64,000 nucleotides of DNA from an uncultured Phascolarctobacterium sp. (GCA_947629685.1 CANREP010000001.1:1-64000); one strand, 5' to 3'; shown: positions 35,874 to 44,455, counted from the first letter of the stretch. Made by a program: numbers and translations. Notes: generated by a model not told the origin, from the letters alone.

Positions 35874-36851
35874 TTATTTTGCATTATTTTCTATTATCTC
35901 TACATTATCGCCCTGACTCCGCAGCCACATTTCTATCCCGTCTCCGTAAGCTTCTGCGATAAGCAAACATCCCTTCTCAGAATGTTTTAAAACTTTTGCT
36001 GTAGGTATGCGGTCCAGTATGGCTTCTAAGGAAGGCCCTCTAAACCAAAACTTTACCTGATGCAATTTACCACTATACATAAATTGTACCCTTTTACGAA
36101 ACTCACCTTCTTCAAATCTATCCTCATACGGTACACGAAAATGTTTATCAGTAAAGTTACACTTCTTTATCCTGTCAATCCTATATAAAATAGGAATCTG
36201 CTCACAGCCTTCTTTAAAAGTTATTTTTTCCACACTGTCTGTGTCATCAATATTAGCAACCAAATAAAAATAAAATTCTGAGAACATTATACTTAACGGT
36301 TTCACTACCCTGTTGACCTGTGAGCCATTTTGTCTGTAATAAGTAATTTCTAACTCTGTATGCTGCCTTATCGCCTGAGAAATGTCCCATAATCTATTTA
36401 GCAATAATTCTTTGTGCTGTAATTCTGCATAGTGAAACTTTTCATTAGCAATCAGGTCATTTATATGTCTCTGATTTTCATGCGGCACACAACAGGAAAC
36501 TAATTTCTCCAATATGGGGAACATTTCTGCTTTCATCAAGGCCCTGCTTTCCAATAATATTTTCACTACTGCAAAAGCTTCCTCATTGCTCAATAAACTA
36601 CGTGCAGGCGGTTCCAACTTATATCCTTTTATTTTTCTATCATACAACAACTGCTGCACAACGCCGGTATCCTCGCTTTGATTGGCTACAAAAGCCCGCA
36701 AGTCATCTATATCTCTTTGCACCGATCTTAAAGAACAATTAAACTTTACAGCTTCTTTTTCTTTATATAAAGGGCGACCTTCTACAAGTCTATTATACAT
36801 ACTCAGCAGGCGATTCTTAGCTACATATACATTTTTGTTGCTTTCTTTCAT
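35874..36851 (-). CDS. HTH-WYL domain transcriptional regulator
   Basis: A 325-residue regulator. The N-terminal winged helix contains FNCSLRSVQRDIDDLRAF, typical of the DeoR-like HTH of the YafY family. The WYL domain spans about residues 165-245 (LEITYYRQNGSQVNRVVKPLSIMFSEFYFYLVA), with WCX-like C-terminal sequence after it. These proteins sense small ligands or nucleic acids and often control defence or stress genes. No defence genes are adjacent; targets are unknown. AT-rich codon use groups it with the autotransporter segment. Confidence 0.88.
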   Translation of the reverse strand: MKESNKNVYVAKNRLLSMYNRLVEGRPLYKEKEAVKFNCSLRSVQRDIDDLRAFVANQSEDTGVVQQLLYDRKIKGYKLEPPARSLLSNEEAFAVVKILLESRALMKAEMFPILEKLVSCCVPHENQRHINDLIANEKFHYAELQHKELLLNRLWDISQAIRQHTELEITYYRQNGSQVNRVVKPLSIMFSEFYFYLVANIDDTDSVEKITFKEGCEQIPILYRIDRIKKCNFTDKHFRVPYEDRFEEGEFRKRVQFMYSGKLHQVKFWFRGPSLEAILDRIPTAKVLKHSEKGCLLIAEAYGDGIEMWLRSQGDNVEIIENNAK

Positions 36852-36957
36852 ATCAGCACAGCTCCAATATTATCCAAGTCTATTACTCTTCAGTAAATTA
36901 TACAACATAGCAGTATAAGATGCTAACGATGGACTAAAACTTTTCTTTCAAAGTAAA

Positions 36958-36998
36958 AGCCCCCAGCCATTCTGCAAGAGAAGACCGGGGGCTGCTGT
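36958..36998 (-). terminator. Terminator after rlmH
   Basis: AGCCCCCGG / GGCTGGGGGCT with a T-rich tail on the minus strand ends the deoC-walJ-htrA-rlmH operon. Confidence 0.72.
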
Positions 36999-37023
36999 AG
37001 ATTTATTTTTTCGGGGAAATTGC

Positions 37024-37503
37024 TTACCAATGATATTTTTCGCCGCGGCTGATTTTAAAGGCGCGGTAAATCTGCTCTACTAACAGCAGGCGTATCATCT
37101 GGTGGGTAAAGGTCATCTTGGAAAAACTCAGGGCAAAATCTGCCCGCCTGCGCAAATCGTCCGTATAACCAAAGGCTCCTCCGATAACGAAGGTTATGTG
37201 GCTTTTCCCGCTCAGCGCCAGCTCATCCAGCTTAGCTGCCAAGTCAGGTGAGGACAGCTGCCTGCCGATTACATCCAGCAAAATTACGTAAGAATTTTCC
37301 GGGATAATGTTCAGCAGCCTTTGCGTCTCCTTTTCCAGCACCTGCTGCTTCTGCGCCGGTGACGGGTCGTCGGGCATCCGCTCCTCGCCGATAGCCACAA
37401 CCTCCAGCTTGCAGAAAGGCGTCAGCCTTTTAGTAAATTCTTCGATACCGGCCGTCAGATATTTTTCCTTAATCTTGCCTACGCAGGCAATGGTTATCTT
37501 CAC
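37024..37503 (-). CDS. rlmH: 23S rRNA (pseudouridine1915-N3)-methyltransferase RlmH
   Basis: A 159-residue SPOUT methyltransferase that methylates Psi1915 in helix 69 of 23S rRNA. It shows the N-terminal ITIACVGKIKEKY, the SAM-knot region FVIGGAFGYTDDLRRRADFALSFSKMTFTHQM and the diagnostic C-terminus SRGEKYHW. It is three bases downstream of htrA and last in the operon, a conserved Firmicute arrangement. Confidence 0.97.
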   Translation of the reverse strand: MKITIACVGKIKEKYLTAGIEEFTKRLTPFCKLEVVAIGEERMPDDPSPAQKQQVLEKETQRLLNIIPENSYVILLDVIGRQLSSPDLAAKLDELALSGKSHITFVIGGAFGYTDDLRRRADFALSFSKMTFTHQMIRLLLVEQIYRAFKISRGEKYHW

Positions 37504-37506
37504 GGC

Positions 37507-38601
37507 TTAGTATCCTTTCGGCACTTCTGCCAGCGTTACCTGTCTGCTTTCGGCAGCGCCGTTGCGCATAATGGTAACTTCTACCGTATCGCCTACGCGG
37601 CATTCGTTCAGCTTAGTACGCAAATCTACAGCCGTGCTGACCTTGTTGCCGTTAAAGCTGAGGATGATGTCGCCGGCACGGATGCCTGCCTCGTCAGCCG
37701 GGCTGCCCTGCACAACCTTGACGATGAAGATACCGCCGTGCAAGTCGATTTCAAAACCGTAACGTGCGGCAATATCCTTATCCATCAGAGAAGCGCCCAG
37801 ATACGGACGGGCAATGCGTCCTTTTTCCACCAGTTCGTCCAAAATAGGTTTAGCAGTATTTACGGGGATAGCAAAGCCAATGCCCTCTACGCCGCTGACC
37901 GCTACCTTGGCGCTGTTGATGCCCACTACTTCGCCGTCAGCATTGACGAGCGCGCCGCCGCTGTTGCCGGGATTGATAGCCGCATCTGTCTGGATAAGGT
38001 TGAATTTACGCTCGCCCACTTCGATGCTGCGGTTCAATGCGCTGATAACACCCGCCGTAACGCTGCCGCGGAATTCCAATCCCAGCGGGTTGCCGATAGC
38101 GATAGCCGGCTCGCCTACCAGCAGGCTGTCGGAATCGCCGAACTGCGCTACGGGCAGGTCTTTTTCGTCAATCTTGACTACTGCCAGATCGGTAACTGCG
38201 TCTGCGCCCAGCACCTTGCCTTTCACGGTGCGTCCGTCCGTCAGGCTGACGATGATTTCGGAAGCGCCCTCTACCACATGGTTATTAGTAGCGATATAGC
38301 CGCGTTTATCGTAAATAACGCCGCTGCCAGTACCGCGCTCGGTCAGCTGCACCCGGTTAAAGATGTCGCGGACATAAGCCTTGTTGGTAATGCCAACTAC
38401 TGCGGGGCCAACCTTGCTTGCCGCCGCTACAATAGGCGTATTGCGCGCCGCGCTCAGCTTCTGCTCTGCCGCAGCTGCCGGTTTGTTGTCCTTGACAGCC
38501 GCATCGGTCTTATTATCGCCGCAGCCTGCAATCAGCACTGCTGCGCCAATCAGTCCGCAGACAAATATATTCAGTGATTTTCTGATAATCCTGTTGCTCA
38601 T
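37507..38601 (-). CDS. htrA: HtrA/DegP-like serine protease, probable lipoprotein
   Basis: A 364-residue trypsin-like envelope protease. The catalytic triad is His in NNHVVEG, Asp in VTDLAVVK and Ser in GNSGGALVN. One PDZ domain follows from about residue 270 (GGIFIVKVVQGSPADEAGIRAGD). The N-terminus VCGLIGAAVLIAGCGD has a lipobox (LIAGC), so it is likely lipid-anchored rather than membrane-spanning as in Bacillus HtrC. It sits in the conserved walJ-htrA-rlmH set, but walRK are not beside it. Confidence 0.95.
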   Translation of the reverse strand: MSNRIIRKSLNIFVCGLIGAAVLIAGCGDNKTDAAVKDNKPAAAAEQKLSAARNTPIVAAASKVGPAVVGITNKAYVRDIFNRVQLTERGTGSGVIYDKRGYIATNNHVVEGASEIIVSLTDGRTVKGKVLGADAVTDLAVVKIDEKDLPVAQFGDSDSLLVGEPAIAIGNPLGLEFRGSVTAGVISALNRSIEVGERKFNLIQTDAAINPGNSGGALVNADGEVVGINSAKVAVSGVEGIGFAIPVNTAKPILDELVEKGRIARPYLGASLMDKDIAARYGFEIDLHGGIFIVKVVQGSPADEAGIRAGDIILSFNGNKVSTAVDLRTKLNECRVGDTVEVTIMRNGAAESRQVTLAEVPKGY

Positions 38602-38619
38602 TTGTTTTCACTCCCTGTA

Positions 38620-39396
38620 TTAAAAATCTGTCACTATATTATTCTGCGCCGCTACCAACAGCCGGGCATCCAGACTGCGGCGGCAGCCGTTAAAAATATT
38701 CTGCACTGTTTCTACCGCCAGCTGCGGCAGATTGTTTTCCTCGCTCAGGTGGGCAAGGATGATATTTTCCGGCAGCTGCGGCAGTTTTGCCAGCAGCCAG
38801 CCTGCGCTCTCATTGGAAAGATGCCCGCGGGTGCTGAGGATGCGCCGTTTCAAAAGCTCCGGGTAAGCGCCGCTCTGCAGCATCTTGATATCGTGGTTAG
38901 CTTCTAAAATAAGCGTATCTGCTCCGGCAGCCTCATCGCGCACCACATCGGTGATAAAGCCCGTATCGGTAACATAGGTACATTTGCTGCCTGCGCAGTC
39001 AAAGCTGTACCCATGCGGGTCGGCTGCGTCATGGGAGGTGGCAAAGCTCCGCACCTGCACACCGCCGCAGTCCAGGCTGCGTCCGATAACGCGGCAGCTG
39101 CGCCGCTGCACCTGCGCGTCCTTGCGCAATATTGCCTGCCACGTCCGCTCGCTGCTGTAGACGGGCACGCTATATTTCTTAGTAAAGGTTGCCAGGCCTT
39201 TAACATGGTCTGTATGCTCATGGGTAATAAACACGCCGTCCAGCTCCTGCGCCGTCAGTCCAATCTCTTTCAGGCGGCTGTCCAGCATCCGGCAGCTGAT
39301 GCCGATGTCCACCAGGAAATTACGGTCGCCGCTGCTGATTAAGGCTGCGTTGCCCTTACTGCCGCTGGCCAGCATGGCCACCCTGAAGGCGCTCAT
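38620..39396 (-). CDS. walJ: Metallo-beta-lactamase fold hydrolase WalJ (YycJ)
   Basis: A 258-residue MBL-fold protein, probably a DNase-like hydrolase. The metal motif is THEHTDHVKG, preceded by ASGSKGNAALISSG and FLVDIGISCR; further ligands lie in DTGF and SEENN regions. In Firmicutes WalJ links cell-wall signalling and DNA replication and is co-transcribed with walRK. Here the start overlaps the deoC stop by four bases (ATGA) and the WalRK kinase pair is absent. Confidence 0.93.
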   Translation of the reverse strand: MSAFRVAMLASGSKGNAALISSGDRNFLVDIGISCRMLDSRLKEIGLTAQELDGVFITHEHTDHVKGLATFTKKYSVPVYSSERTWQAILRKDAQVQRRSCRVIGRSLDCGGVQVRSFATSHDAADPHGYSFDCAGSKCTYVTDTGFITDVVRDEAAGADTLILEANHDIKMLQSGAYPELLKRRILSTRGHLSNESAGWLLAKLPQLPENIILAHLSEENNLPQLAVETVQNIFNGCRRSLDARLLVAAQNNIVTDF

Positions 39397-40046
39397 GCTT
39401 CCGCCGCCGCAATCGCGGCTCCGGCGCTGGTGCCGATCCTGTCGGCGCCGGCAGCCAGCATGGCCTGCGCGGCTTCCAGGTCGCGGATACCGCCTGCCGC
39501 CTTGACCTTCAAACCATATTTAGCGGCTTCCTCTGCCAGCAGGCGCACGTCGCGTTCCGTCGCCCCGCCGCTGTTAAAGCCGGTACTGGTCTTCACATAA
39601 GCGGCGCCGCCGCGTGCTACGAGACCACAGGCAATGCGTTTTTCCTCATCCGTCAGCAGGCAGGTCTCGATGATGACCTTAACAGGATAGGGCGCGGCTG
39701 CCTGTACTACGGCGGCAATGTCTTCCACTACGCCGTCATAGTTGCCGCTTTTAAAAGCCGCCAGATTCATTACCATATCCACTTCGTCCACATGGTCTTC
39801 TTCCACAGCTACGCGGGCTGCCAACGCTTTAACCGCCGTCCTGTCCGCTCCCAGCGGGAAGCCGACCACGGTTACCACCCGCACGTCGCTGCCGTTCAAA
39901 AGATGACGCGCCAGTCCTGCGTAGCAGGGATTGACGCATACGGCAGCCAGTTTATATTGCAGCGCTTCCGCACATAAACGCATAATATCCCCTACCTGGG
40001 CCTCAGGCTTCAGCAGGGTATGCTCCAGACGTTCAGCAACTGTCAT
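39393..40046 (-). CDS. deoC: Deoxyribose-phosphate aldolase DeoC
   Basis: Class I aldolase splitting 2-deoxyribose-5-phosphate to glyceraldehyde-3-phosphate and acetaldehyde. It has 217 residues, with the Schiff-base lysine in AAYVKTSTGF, the second lysine in LKVKAAGGIRD and VVGFPLGAD near residue 63. It is translationally coupled to walJ. No other deoxynucleoside catabolic gene is nearby. Confidence 0.97.
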   Translation of the reverse strand: MTVAERLEHTLLKPEAQVGDIMRLCAEALQYKLAAVCVNPCYAGLARHLLNGSDVRVVTVVGFPLGADRTAVKALAARVAVEEDHVDEVDMVMNLAAFKSGNYDGVVEDIAAVVQAAAPYPVKVIIETCLLTDEEKRIACGLVARGGAAYVKTSTGFNSGGATERDVRLLAEEAAKYGLKVKAAGGIRDLEAAQAMLAAGADRIGTSAGAAIAAAEA

Positions 40047-40120
40047 TTTCTTCCACCTCTTCTATCTTAATGGTTTTATTATAGCAGATTTATCCCGTTG
40101 TATTGTAGCAAATTCGTAAA

Positions 40121-40152
40121 AAGAAAAATACCTCTCCCATAGGAAAGGTATT
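40121..40152 (-). terminator. Terminator after the Fur-family gene
   Basis: AATACC-TTTCC-loop-GGTATT followed by TTTCTTTTT on the minus strand, immediately beyond the regulator's stop. Confidence 0.68.
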
Positions 40153-40160
40153 AGTCTCAC

Positions 40161-40586
40161 TCAATGTTTTTTGCGGCAGCGCGGGCAGACGCCGAAGAAA
40201 TAGCACTGATGACCGCTGATCTCGTAGCCGCTTTCTTTTTCTGCATCCGCTACCAAGGCCTGGGAATTGATGGCCACCACATCGTCGACAGCGCCGCAGA
40301 CAGTACACTGCACATGATGATGCACACTGGTATCCGCGTCATAGCGGAAGCTGTCCTCGCCGGTGTTCAGAATCTGGATAGCGTTAATCTTGTTCAGAAT
40401 CTCCACAGTCTTATACACCGTGGCAAAGCTCATGGAAGGATATTTGGGGCGCAGTTCATTATACAGCATCTCGGCGCTGGGATGGCTCTTAGTATTGGCC
40501 AGCACTTCATAAACAGCCAGACGCTGCGGCGTTACCTTGTAACCGTTGCTGCGCAGAATGGTTGTAAGCTCCTGATTACTAAGCAT
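40161..40586 (-). CDS. Fur-family metalloregulator, PerR-like
   Basis: A 141-residue repressor. The winged helix is YKVTPQRLAVYEVLANTKSHPSAEMLY. The metal region FRYDADTSVHHHVQC has the Asp/His arrangement typical of PerR, and two structural zinc pairs, CTVC and CPRC, are present. PerR senses peroxide; Fur or Zur would sense iron or zinc, and sequence alone does not settle it. A perfect dyad lies between its promoter and start codon, suggesting autoregulation. GAGGAGGT precedes the ATG. Confidence 0.9.
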   Translation of the reverse strand: MLSNQELTTILRSNGYKVTPQRLAVYEVLANTKSHPSAEMLYNELRPKYPSMSFATVYKTVEILNKINAIQILNTGEDSFRYDADTSVHHHVQCTVCGAVDDVVAINSQALVADAEKESGYEISGHQCYFFGVCPRCRKKH

Positions 40587-40598
40587 AGTACCTCCTCG

Positions 40599-40620
40599 TT
40601 ATGATAAACAATTATCATAA
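40599..40620. promoter_or_regulatory. Fur/PerR-type operator
   Basis: TTATGATAA-4 nt-TTATCATAA is a perfect 9-4-9 dyad in the leader of the Fur-family gene. Fur and PerR boxes are AT-rich dyads of this kind. Probable autorepression site; it lies about 125 bp from tex. Confidence 0.72.
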
Positions 40621-40643
40621 CATCCTAATAATCTTTATTGTTT

Positions 40644-40673
40644 ATTTTACTGTAAATTTTACTATTTTGTCAA
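40644..40673 (-). promoter_or_regulatory. Promoter of the Fur-family gene
   Basis: TTGACA-18 nt-TAAAAT on the minus strand, with the operator dyad downstream of it. Confidence 0.7.
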
Positions 40674-40705
40674 TAAATAATTATTATAATTATCCTGCCC
40701 AATCT

Positions 40706-40713
40706 GTTATAAT
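40706..40713 (+). promoter_or_regulatory. Extended -10 promoter of tex
   Basis: TGTTATAAT contains a consensus -10 with an extended TG. No good -35 is seen. It lies 33 bp before the tex start codon. Confidence 0.55.
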
Positions 40714-40745
40714 ATAAGGAAAACTTTCTTTTTACGAGGTTACTT

Positions 40746-42917
40746 ATGGATAAAATACTGCATATCATTGCACAGGAACTTAATATTATGCACAGTCAGG
40801 CTGAAGCAGCCGTCAAGCTTTTAGACGAGGGCAACACCATTCCCTTTATTGCCCGCTACCGTAAAGAAGCCACCGGCTCGCTGGATGAAGAACAGCTGCG
40901 CAGCATCGAAGAGCGTCTGGCCTATCTGCGCGGTCTGGAGCAGCGCCGTCAGGAAATACTGACTGCCATTGCCGCCCAAGAAAAGTTAACGCCGGAGCTG
41001 GAGCAGGCTATCAACGCCGCTGTTAAGCTGCAGACTCTCGAAGACCTGTACCTGCCCTACCGCCCCAAGCGCCGTACCCGCGCGCAAATTGCCCGGGAAA
41101 AAGGCTTGGAACCGCTGGCGCAGCTTTTAGAGGCCCAAAGCGCAAAATCACTGCCGCCGGAACAGCTGGCAGCTCCTTATATTGACCCGGACAAGGACCT
41201 GCCTGATACGCAGGCTGTCTGGCAGGGAGCCTGCGACATAGCCGCCGAGGATATTTCCGACAGCGCCGCTGTCCGCGATTTTCTGCGCCGTCGTCTGTGG
41301 CAGGAGGGCGTCATCAGCTCCAGGCTGCTGGCAGACGAAAAGGAAGCGCCGGAATTTTTGCAGTACAAAGACTACAGCGAGGCCATCCGCCAGCTGCCGC
41401 CGCACCGCATTTTAGCGCTCAACCGCGGCGAAAGCCGTAAAGCGCTCAGGGTAGCGCTTACCATTGATGAAGCAAAACTGCTGCCCCAGCTGGAACAAAA
41501 ACTGAAAATGAATCCGCGCAGCTCTCTGTATCAGCTGTATAAAGAAGCGGCAACTGACAGTTTTAAACGTCTGCTGTTCCCCTCCTTAGAACGTGAACTG
41601 CGCAGTGAACTGACCGAAAAAGCCGAAAAGCAGGCGATCAACGTTTTTGCCGCCAACCTCAGGCAGCTGCTTTTAACTCAGCCCGTAGGCGGTCATATCA
41701 TCCTTGGGCTTGACCCGGGCTACCGCACCGGCTGCAAGGCTGCCGTCATCGACGCCGGCGGCCGCCTGCTGGCTACTGATACCTTATATATTACCGGCAG
41801 CAGGCATCAGCAAGAACAGGCAGAGCAAAAATTTTTAGAACTGCTGCGCGCACACACGGTAACGTTAGTCGCCATCGGCAACGGTACTGCTTCCTATGAA
41901 ACGGAGCAATTTACTTCACAGATGATTGAAAAGCATAATCTGAACATAGCCTATCTAATCGTCAGCGAGGCAGGCGCTTCCGTCTACTCGGCTTCCAAGC
42001 TGGCACGCGAAGAACTGCCGCAGCTGGACGTTTCCCTGCGCGGCGCTGTCTCTATTGCCCGCCGCGTGCAGGACCCGTTGGCAGAGTTGGTCAAGATCGA
42101 GCCTAAAGCCATCGGCGTAGGCCAATATCAGCACGATGTCAACCAGAAAGAGCTGGGGGAAACCTTGGGCAAGGTGGTAGAATCCTGCGTCAACCATGTA
42201 GGCGTAGAGCTGAATACAGCCTCCCCTTCCCTCTTGAGCTATATAGCTGGGATCTCGTCTGCCGTAGCTAAAAACATCATTGCCTACCGTGACGAACATG
42301 GCGGCTTCATCAATCGCCGCGAGCTTTTAAAAGTCAGCAGGCTGGGCCCCGCCGCCTTTACCCAGTGCGCCGGTTTTTTACGTATCAGCCACGGGAAAAG
42401 TCCGCTGGATAATACGCCCGTCCACCCGGAAAGCTACGCTTTAGCCGAAAGCATTATCCATGAGTTAGGTTTTACCTTAGCCGACTGCAGCAAAAACGAG
42501 CTGCAGCAGGCGGCAGCTCAGGCTGACCCTGCCGTTATTGCCGCAGCACTTAACGCCGGACTGCCTACCGTAACCGATATTTTAGCGGCGCTGTCCCGTC
42601 CCGGCCGCGACCCCCGCGAGGACGCGCCCGCCCCCATGACCCGCAGGCATGTTACCCGTCTGTCCGATCTTGCCATCGGCAGCGTCGTCAAAGGCAGGGT
42701 ACAGAATGTAGTCGACTTCGGTGTCTTTGTCGACATTGGTCTGAAAGTCAGCGGCCTCATCCACAAAAGCGAGCTGAGCAACAGGCGCTTCCGCCATCCT
42801 CTCGACATCGTCAGCGTCGGCGATATTATCGAAGCGGAAATTATCAGCATTGATGAAGAACGCAGCCGCATCGGTTTAAGTTTAAAAAGAGCTCAGGCAG
42901 CCGCCAAACAGCAATAA
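40746..42917 (+). CDS. tex: Tex family RNA-binding transcription accessory protein
   Basis: A 723-residue cytoplasmic protein. It has the N-terminal helical region with IPFIARYRKEATGSLDEEQLR, the YqgF-like fold around ILGLDPGYRTGCKAAVID, tandem helix-hairpin-helix motifs (LLSYIAGISSAVAKNIIAYRDEHGGF), and a C-terminal S1 domain from about residue 640 (GSVVKGRVQNVVDFGVFVDIGLKVSGLIHKSEL). Tex binds nucleic acid and affects transcription. It is monocistronic and ended by the hairpin at 42924. Confidence 0.97.
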   Translation: MDKILHIIAQELNIMHSQAEAAVKLLDEGNTIPFIARYRKEATGSLDEEQLRSIEERLAYLRGLEQRRQEILTAIAAQEKLTPELEQAINAAVKLQTLEDLYLPYRPKRRTRAQIAREKGLEPLAQLLEAQSAKSLPPEQLAAPYIDPDKDLPDTQAVWQGACDIAAEDISDSAAVRDFLRRRLWQEGVISSRLLADEKEAPEFLQYKDYSEAIRQLPPHRILALNRGESRKALRVALTIDEAKLLPQLEQKLKMNPRSSLYQLYKEAATDSFKRLLFPSLERELRSELTEKAEKQAINVFAANLRQLLLTQPVGGHIILGLDPGYRTGCKAAVIDAGGRLLATDTLYITGSRHQQEQAEQKFLELLRAHTVTLVAIGNGTASYETEQFTSQMIEKHNLNIAYLIVSEAGASVYSASKLAREELPQLDVSLRGAVSIARRVQDPLAELVKIEPKAIGVGQYQHDVNQKELGETLGKVVESCVNHVGVELNTASPSLLSYIAGISSAVAKNIIAYRDEHGGFINRRELLKVSRLGPAAFTQCAGFLRISHGKSPLDNTPVHPESYALAESIIHELGFTLADCSKNELQQAAAQADPAVIAAALNAGLPTVTDILAALSRPGRDPREDAPAPMTRRHVTRLSDLAIGSVVKGRVQNVVDFGVFVDIGLKVSGLIHKSELSNRRFRHPLDIVSVGDIIEAEIISIDEERSRIGLSLKRAQAAAKQQ

Positions 42918-42923
42918 TACAGC

Positions 42924-42952
42924 AAAACCCCGCAGCAAAGCTGCGGGGTTTA
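42924..42952. terminator. Convergent terminator between tex and the PAP2 gene
   Basis: AAACCCCGCAGC / GCTGCGGGGTTT type hairpin with a T-rich tail on the plus strand. Confidence 0.85.
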
Positions 42953-42960
42953 ATTTCAGC

Positions 42961-43482
42961 TTATTCTTTTTTCAGTACCCAGTATCTGCTTACCAGCTTA
43001 TCGGACAGCCAGCCGCACAGACAACCGACAGCAGCTCCTGCCAGCACATCGGAAGGATAGTGCACGCCTACATACATGCGGGAAAAACCCATCAGTATCC
43101 CCAGTACGAGCAGAGATAAACCGTATTTTGCCGGCAGGTATTTATACAGCAGCCAGCAGGCGGCAAAAGCTCCCGCCGTATGACCCGACGGAAAAGAAGC
43201 GCCCGCAGGTTCCGGCACCAGCATGATAAGTCCGCTGATAACTTCAAAAGGACGCTGCCGGTCGATAATATTTTTCAGAAGCAGATTATTCATCAGCAAT
43301 ACCAAGGCCAACGAAGCCAACACACGGACGCCCAGCAGGCGATGCCCCGCGCTCAGGCAGAAATACAGGGCAATGCCTATCCAGACCAGCCCATAATCGC
43401 CGATATGGCTGACAGCTTTCATAATATCGGTCAAGCCGTCCTGCCGTCCGTTTTGTATCGTAAGTAAGATATTAGCTTCCAT
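42961..43482 (-). CDS. PAP2 family membrane phosphatase
   Basis: A 173-residue membrane phosphatase with about five helices. All three PAP2 motifs are present: KNIIDRQRP, PSGHT, and SRMYVGVHYPSDVLAG. Typical substrates are undecaprenyl pyrophosphate, phosphatidylglycerol phosphate or similar lipids, with the active site on the outer face. A role in recycling the cell-wall carrier lipid is plausible but unproved. Confidence 0.93.
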   Translation of the reverse strand: MEANILLTIQNGRQDGLTDIMKAVSHIGDYGLVWIGIALYFCLSAGHRLLGVRVLASLALVLLMNNLLLKNIIDRQRPFEVISGLIMLVPEPAGASFPSGHTAGAFAACWLLYKYLPAKYGLSLLVLGILMGFSRMYVGVHYPSDVLAGAAVGCLCGWLSDKLVSRYWVLKKE

Positions 43483-43511
43483 ACATGATTTCCTTTCTTA
43501 AGCCGCCGCTG

Positions 43512-44114
43512 TCAGCGCCAGCTCAACAGCAGCGATAAAAAGAGCGGCACTACCAGTGAAAGTACCAGCCCGCTGATAAACGAAAACATACCCGTGCGCA
43601 TATCCGTAGCTTTGATAGTCAGCGGCAGCAGCGAGTCCATGGCCCCTGCCCCGCCGGGAGCAATGCACATAAGCTTATTCCAGCGCGCCAGCAGCGGGAT
43701 GAGGATAAAAGACGATGTTTCCCGCAGCATATTGCTCAAAAACGACACTGCGCCCAGCTCCGTGCTGTGCATGGTGCTGACTACTACCGAAGACAGACTG
43801 TACCAGCCAAGGCCTGCCGTCACCAGTAGCGAATCGTACAGGCTCAGCCCGGTAAAGAAGCTGCTGAGCCCGCCGCCGACAAAGCTGCCGATAATGATAG
43901 CTGACGGTATAGCCAAGGCAAGCGCTAAATTTTGCGGCGTACAGATGCGCTGCAAAAGCTGACGGTTGCTGCCTATCTCGATACCAGCCACCAGCACCAT
44001 GAAATCCAGCGCCGTCATCAAAACCGTATCCAGCGTATCCTTAGCCGTAACGTCTAAAAATAAATGTCCGCCGAAAATCCCGAGGACGATAGTTCCCAGT
44101 AAAGCATAAATCAT
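43512..44114 (-). CDS. lysO: LysO family exporter, C-terminal part encoded as a separate gene
   Basis: A 200-residue membrane protein with about six helices. It matches the second domain of the lysine exporter LysO/YbjE (DUF340), for example LDFMVLVAGIEIGSN, SFVGGGLSSFFTGLSLYDSLLVTAGLGWYSLSSVVVS and SFLSNMLRE. E. coli LysO is one chain of about 300 residues. Here the N-terminal part is a separate gene overlapping by four bases (ATGA). The coupling indicates a real two-gene form, not a frameshift. Expected role: export of lysine or toxic analogues. Confidence 0.85.
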   Translation of the reverse strand: MIYALLGTIVLGIFGGHLFLDVTAKDTLDTVLMTALDFMVLVAGIEIGSNRQLLQRICTPQNLALALAIPSAIIIGSFVGGGLSSFFTGLSLYDSLLVTAGLGWYSLSSVVVSTMHSTELGAVSFLSNMLRETSSFILIPLLARWNKLMCIAPGGAGAMDSLLPLTIKATDMRTGMFSFISGLVLSLVVPLFLSLLLSWR

Positions 44115-44404
44115 TTCTGCACCTCACCGCTTTCTGCCCTGCTGCGGAAAATTACCGTTACCGGGTACAGCGCCAACAGACTGCCGATAATGGTCATGCC
44201 GCCCAGGAGCAGCGACTGCCATCCCAGCACCTCTATCTGCGCCAAAAGGTCGGCGTCGCAGCCTATCTTGGCTCCCAGACAGACGAGCATCAGAAACAGG
44301 CAGGCAGTAGACAGCCTGCTCAGCGTCAGCTTTACTTTATAACCGAAAACATCAAACCATCCCAGTAAAATGCCTGCCACGATGGCGATCATTATCTCCT
44401 GCAT
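44111..44404 (-). CDS. LysO family exporter, N-terminal part
   Basis: A 97-residue protein with three helices, matching the first domain of LysO (IVAGILLGWFDV, LSTACLFLMLVCLGAKIGCD). It ends in a charged tail (FRSRAESGEVQK) suited to the cytoplasm. ATG at 44404 follows AGAGGGGG; the track's extra seven residues start at TTG. Its stop overlaps the start of the C-terminal gene. The combined length equals one full LysO. Confidence 0.83.
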   Translation of the reverse strand: MQEIMIAIVAGILLGWFDVFGYKVKLTLSRLSTACLFLMLVCLGAKIGCDADLLAQIEVLGWQSLLLGGMTIIGSLLALYPVTVIFRSRAESGEVQK

Positions 44405-44423
44405 AGTTCCCCCTCTAAACATC

Positions 44424-44450
44424 AAAAGGCTCCGCCGCAGCGGAGCCTCT
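44424..44450 (-). terminator. Terminator between fakA and lysO
   Basis: AGGCTCCGC / GCGGAGCCT with a 4-nt loop and TTTTG on the minus strand, just past the fakA stop. Confidence 0.75.
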
Positions 44451-44455
44451 ATTTT

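Noticed and set aside
35759-35962. 67-residue plus-strand ORF at the WYL gene end
   Set aside because: It runs through the 35822 terminator and the 3' end of the WYL gene and has no ribosome site.
38620-40046. Possibility that walRK lie next to walJ-htrA-rlmH here
   Set aside because: The gene upstream is deoC, with four-base overlap, and the next is a Fur-family gene; no kinase or response regulator is in the window.
40674-40692. Second AT-rich near-palindrome upstream of tex as another Fur box
   Set aside because: The dyad is imperfect and such AT runs are expected by chance in this region; only the 40599 dyad is convincing.
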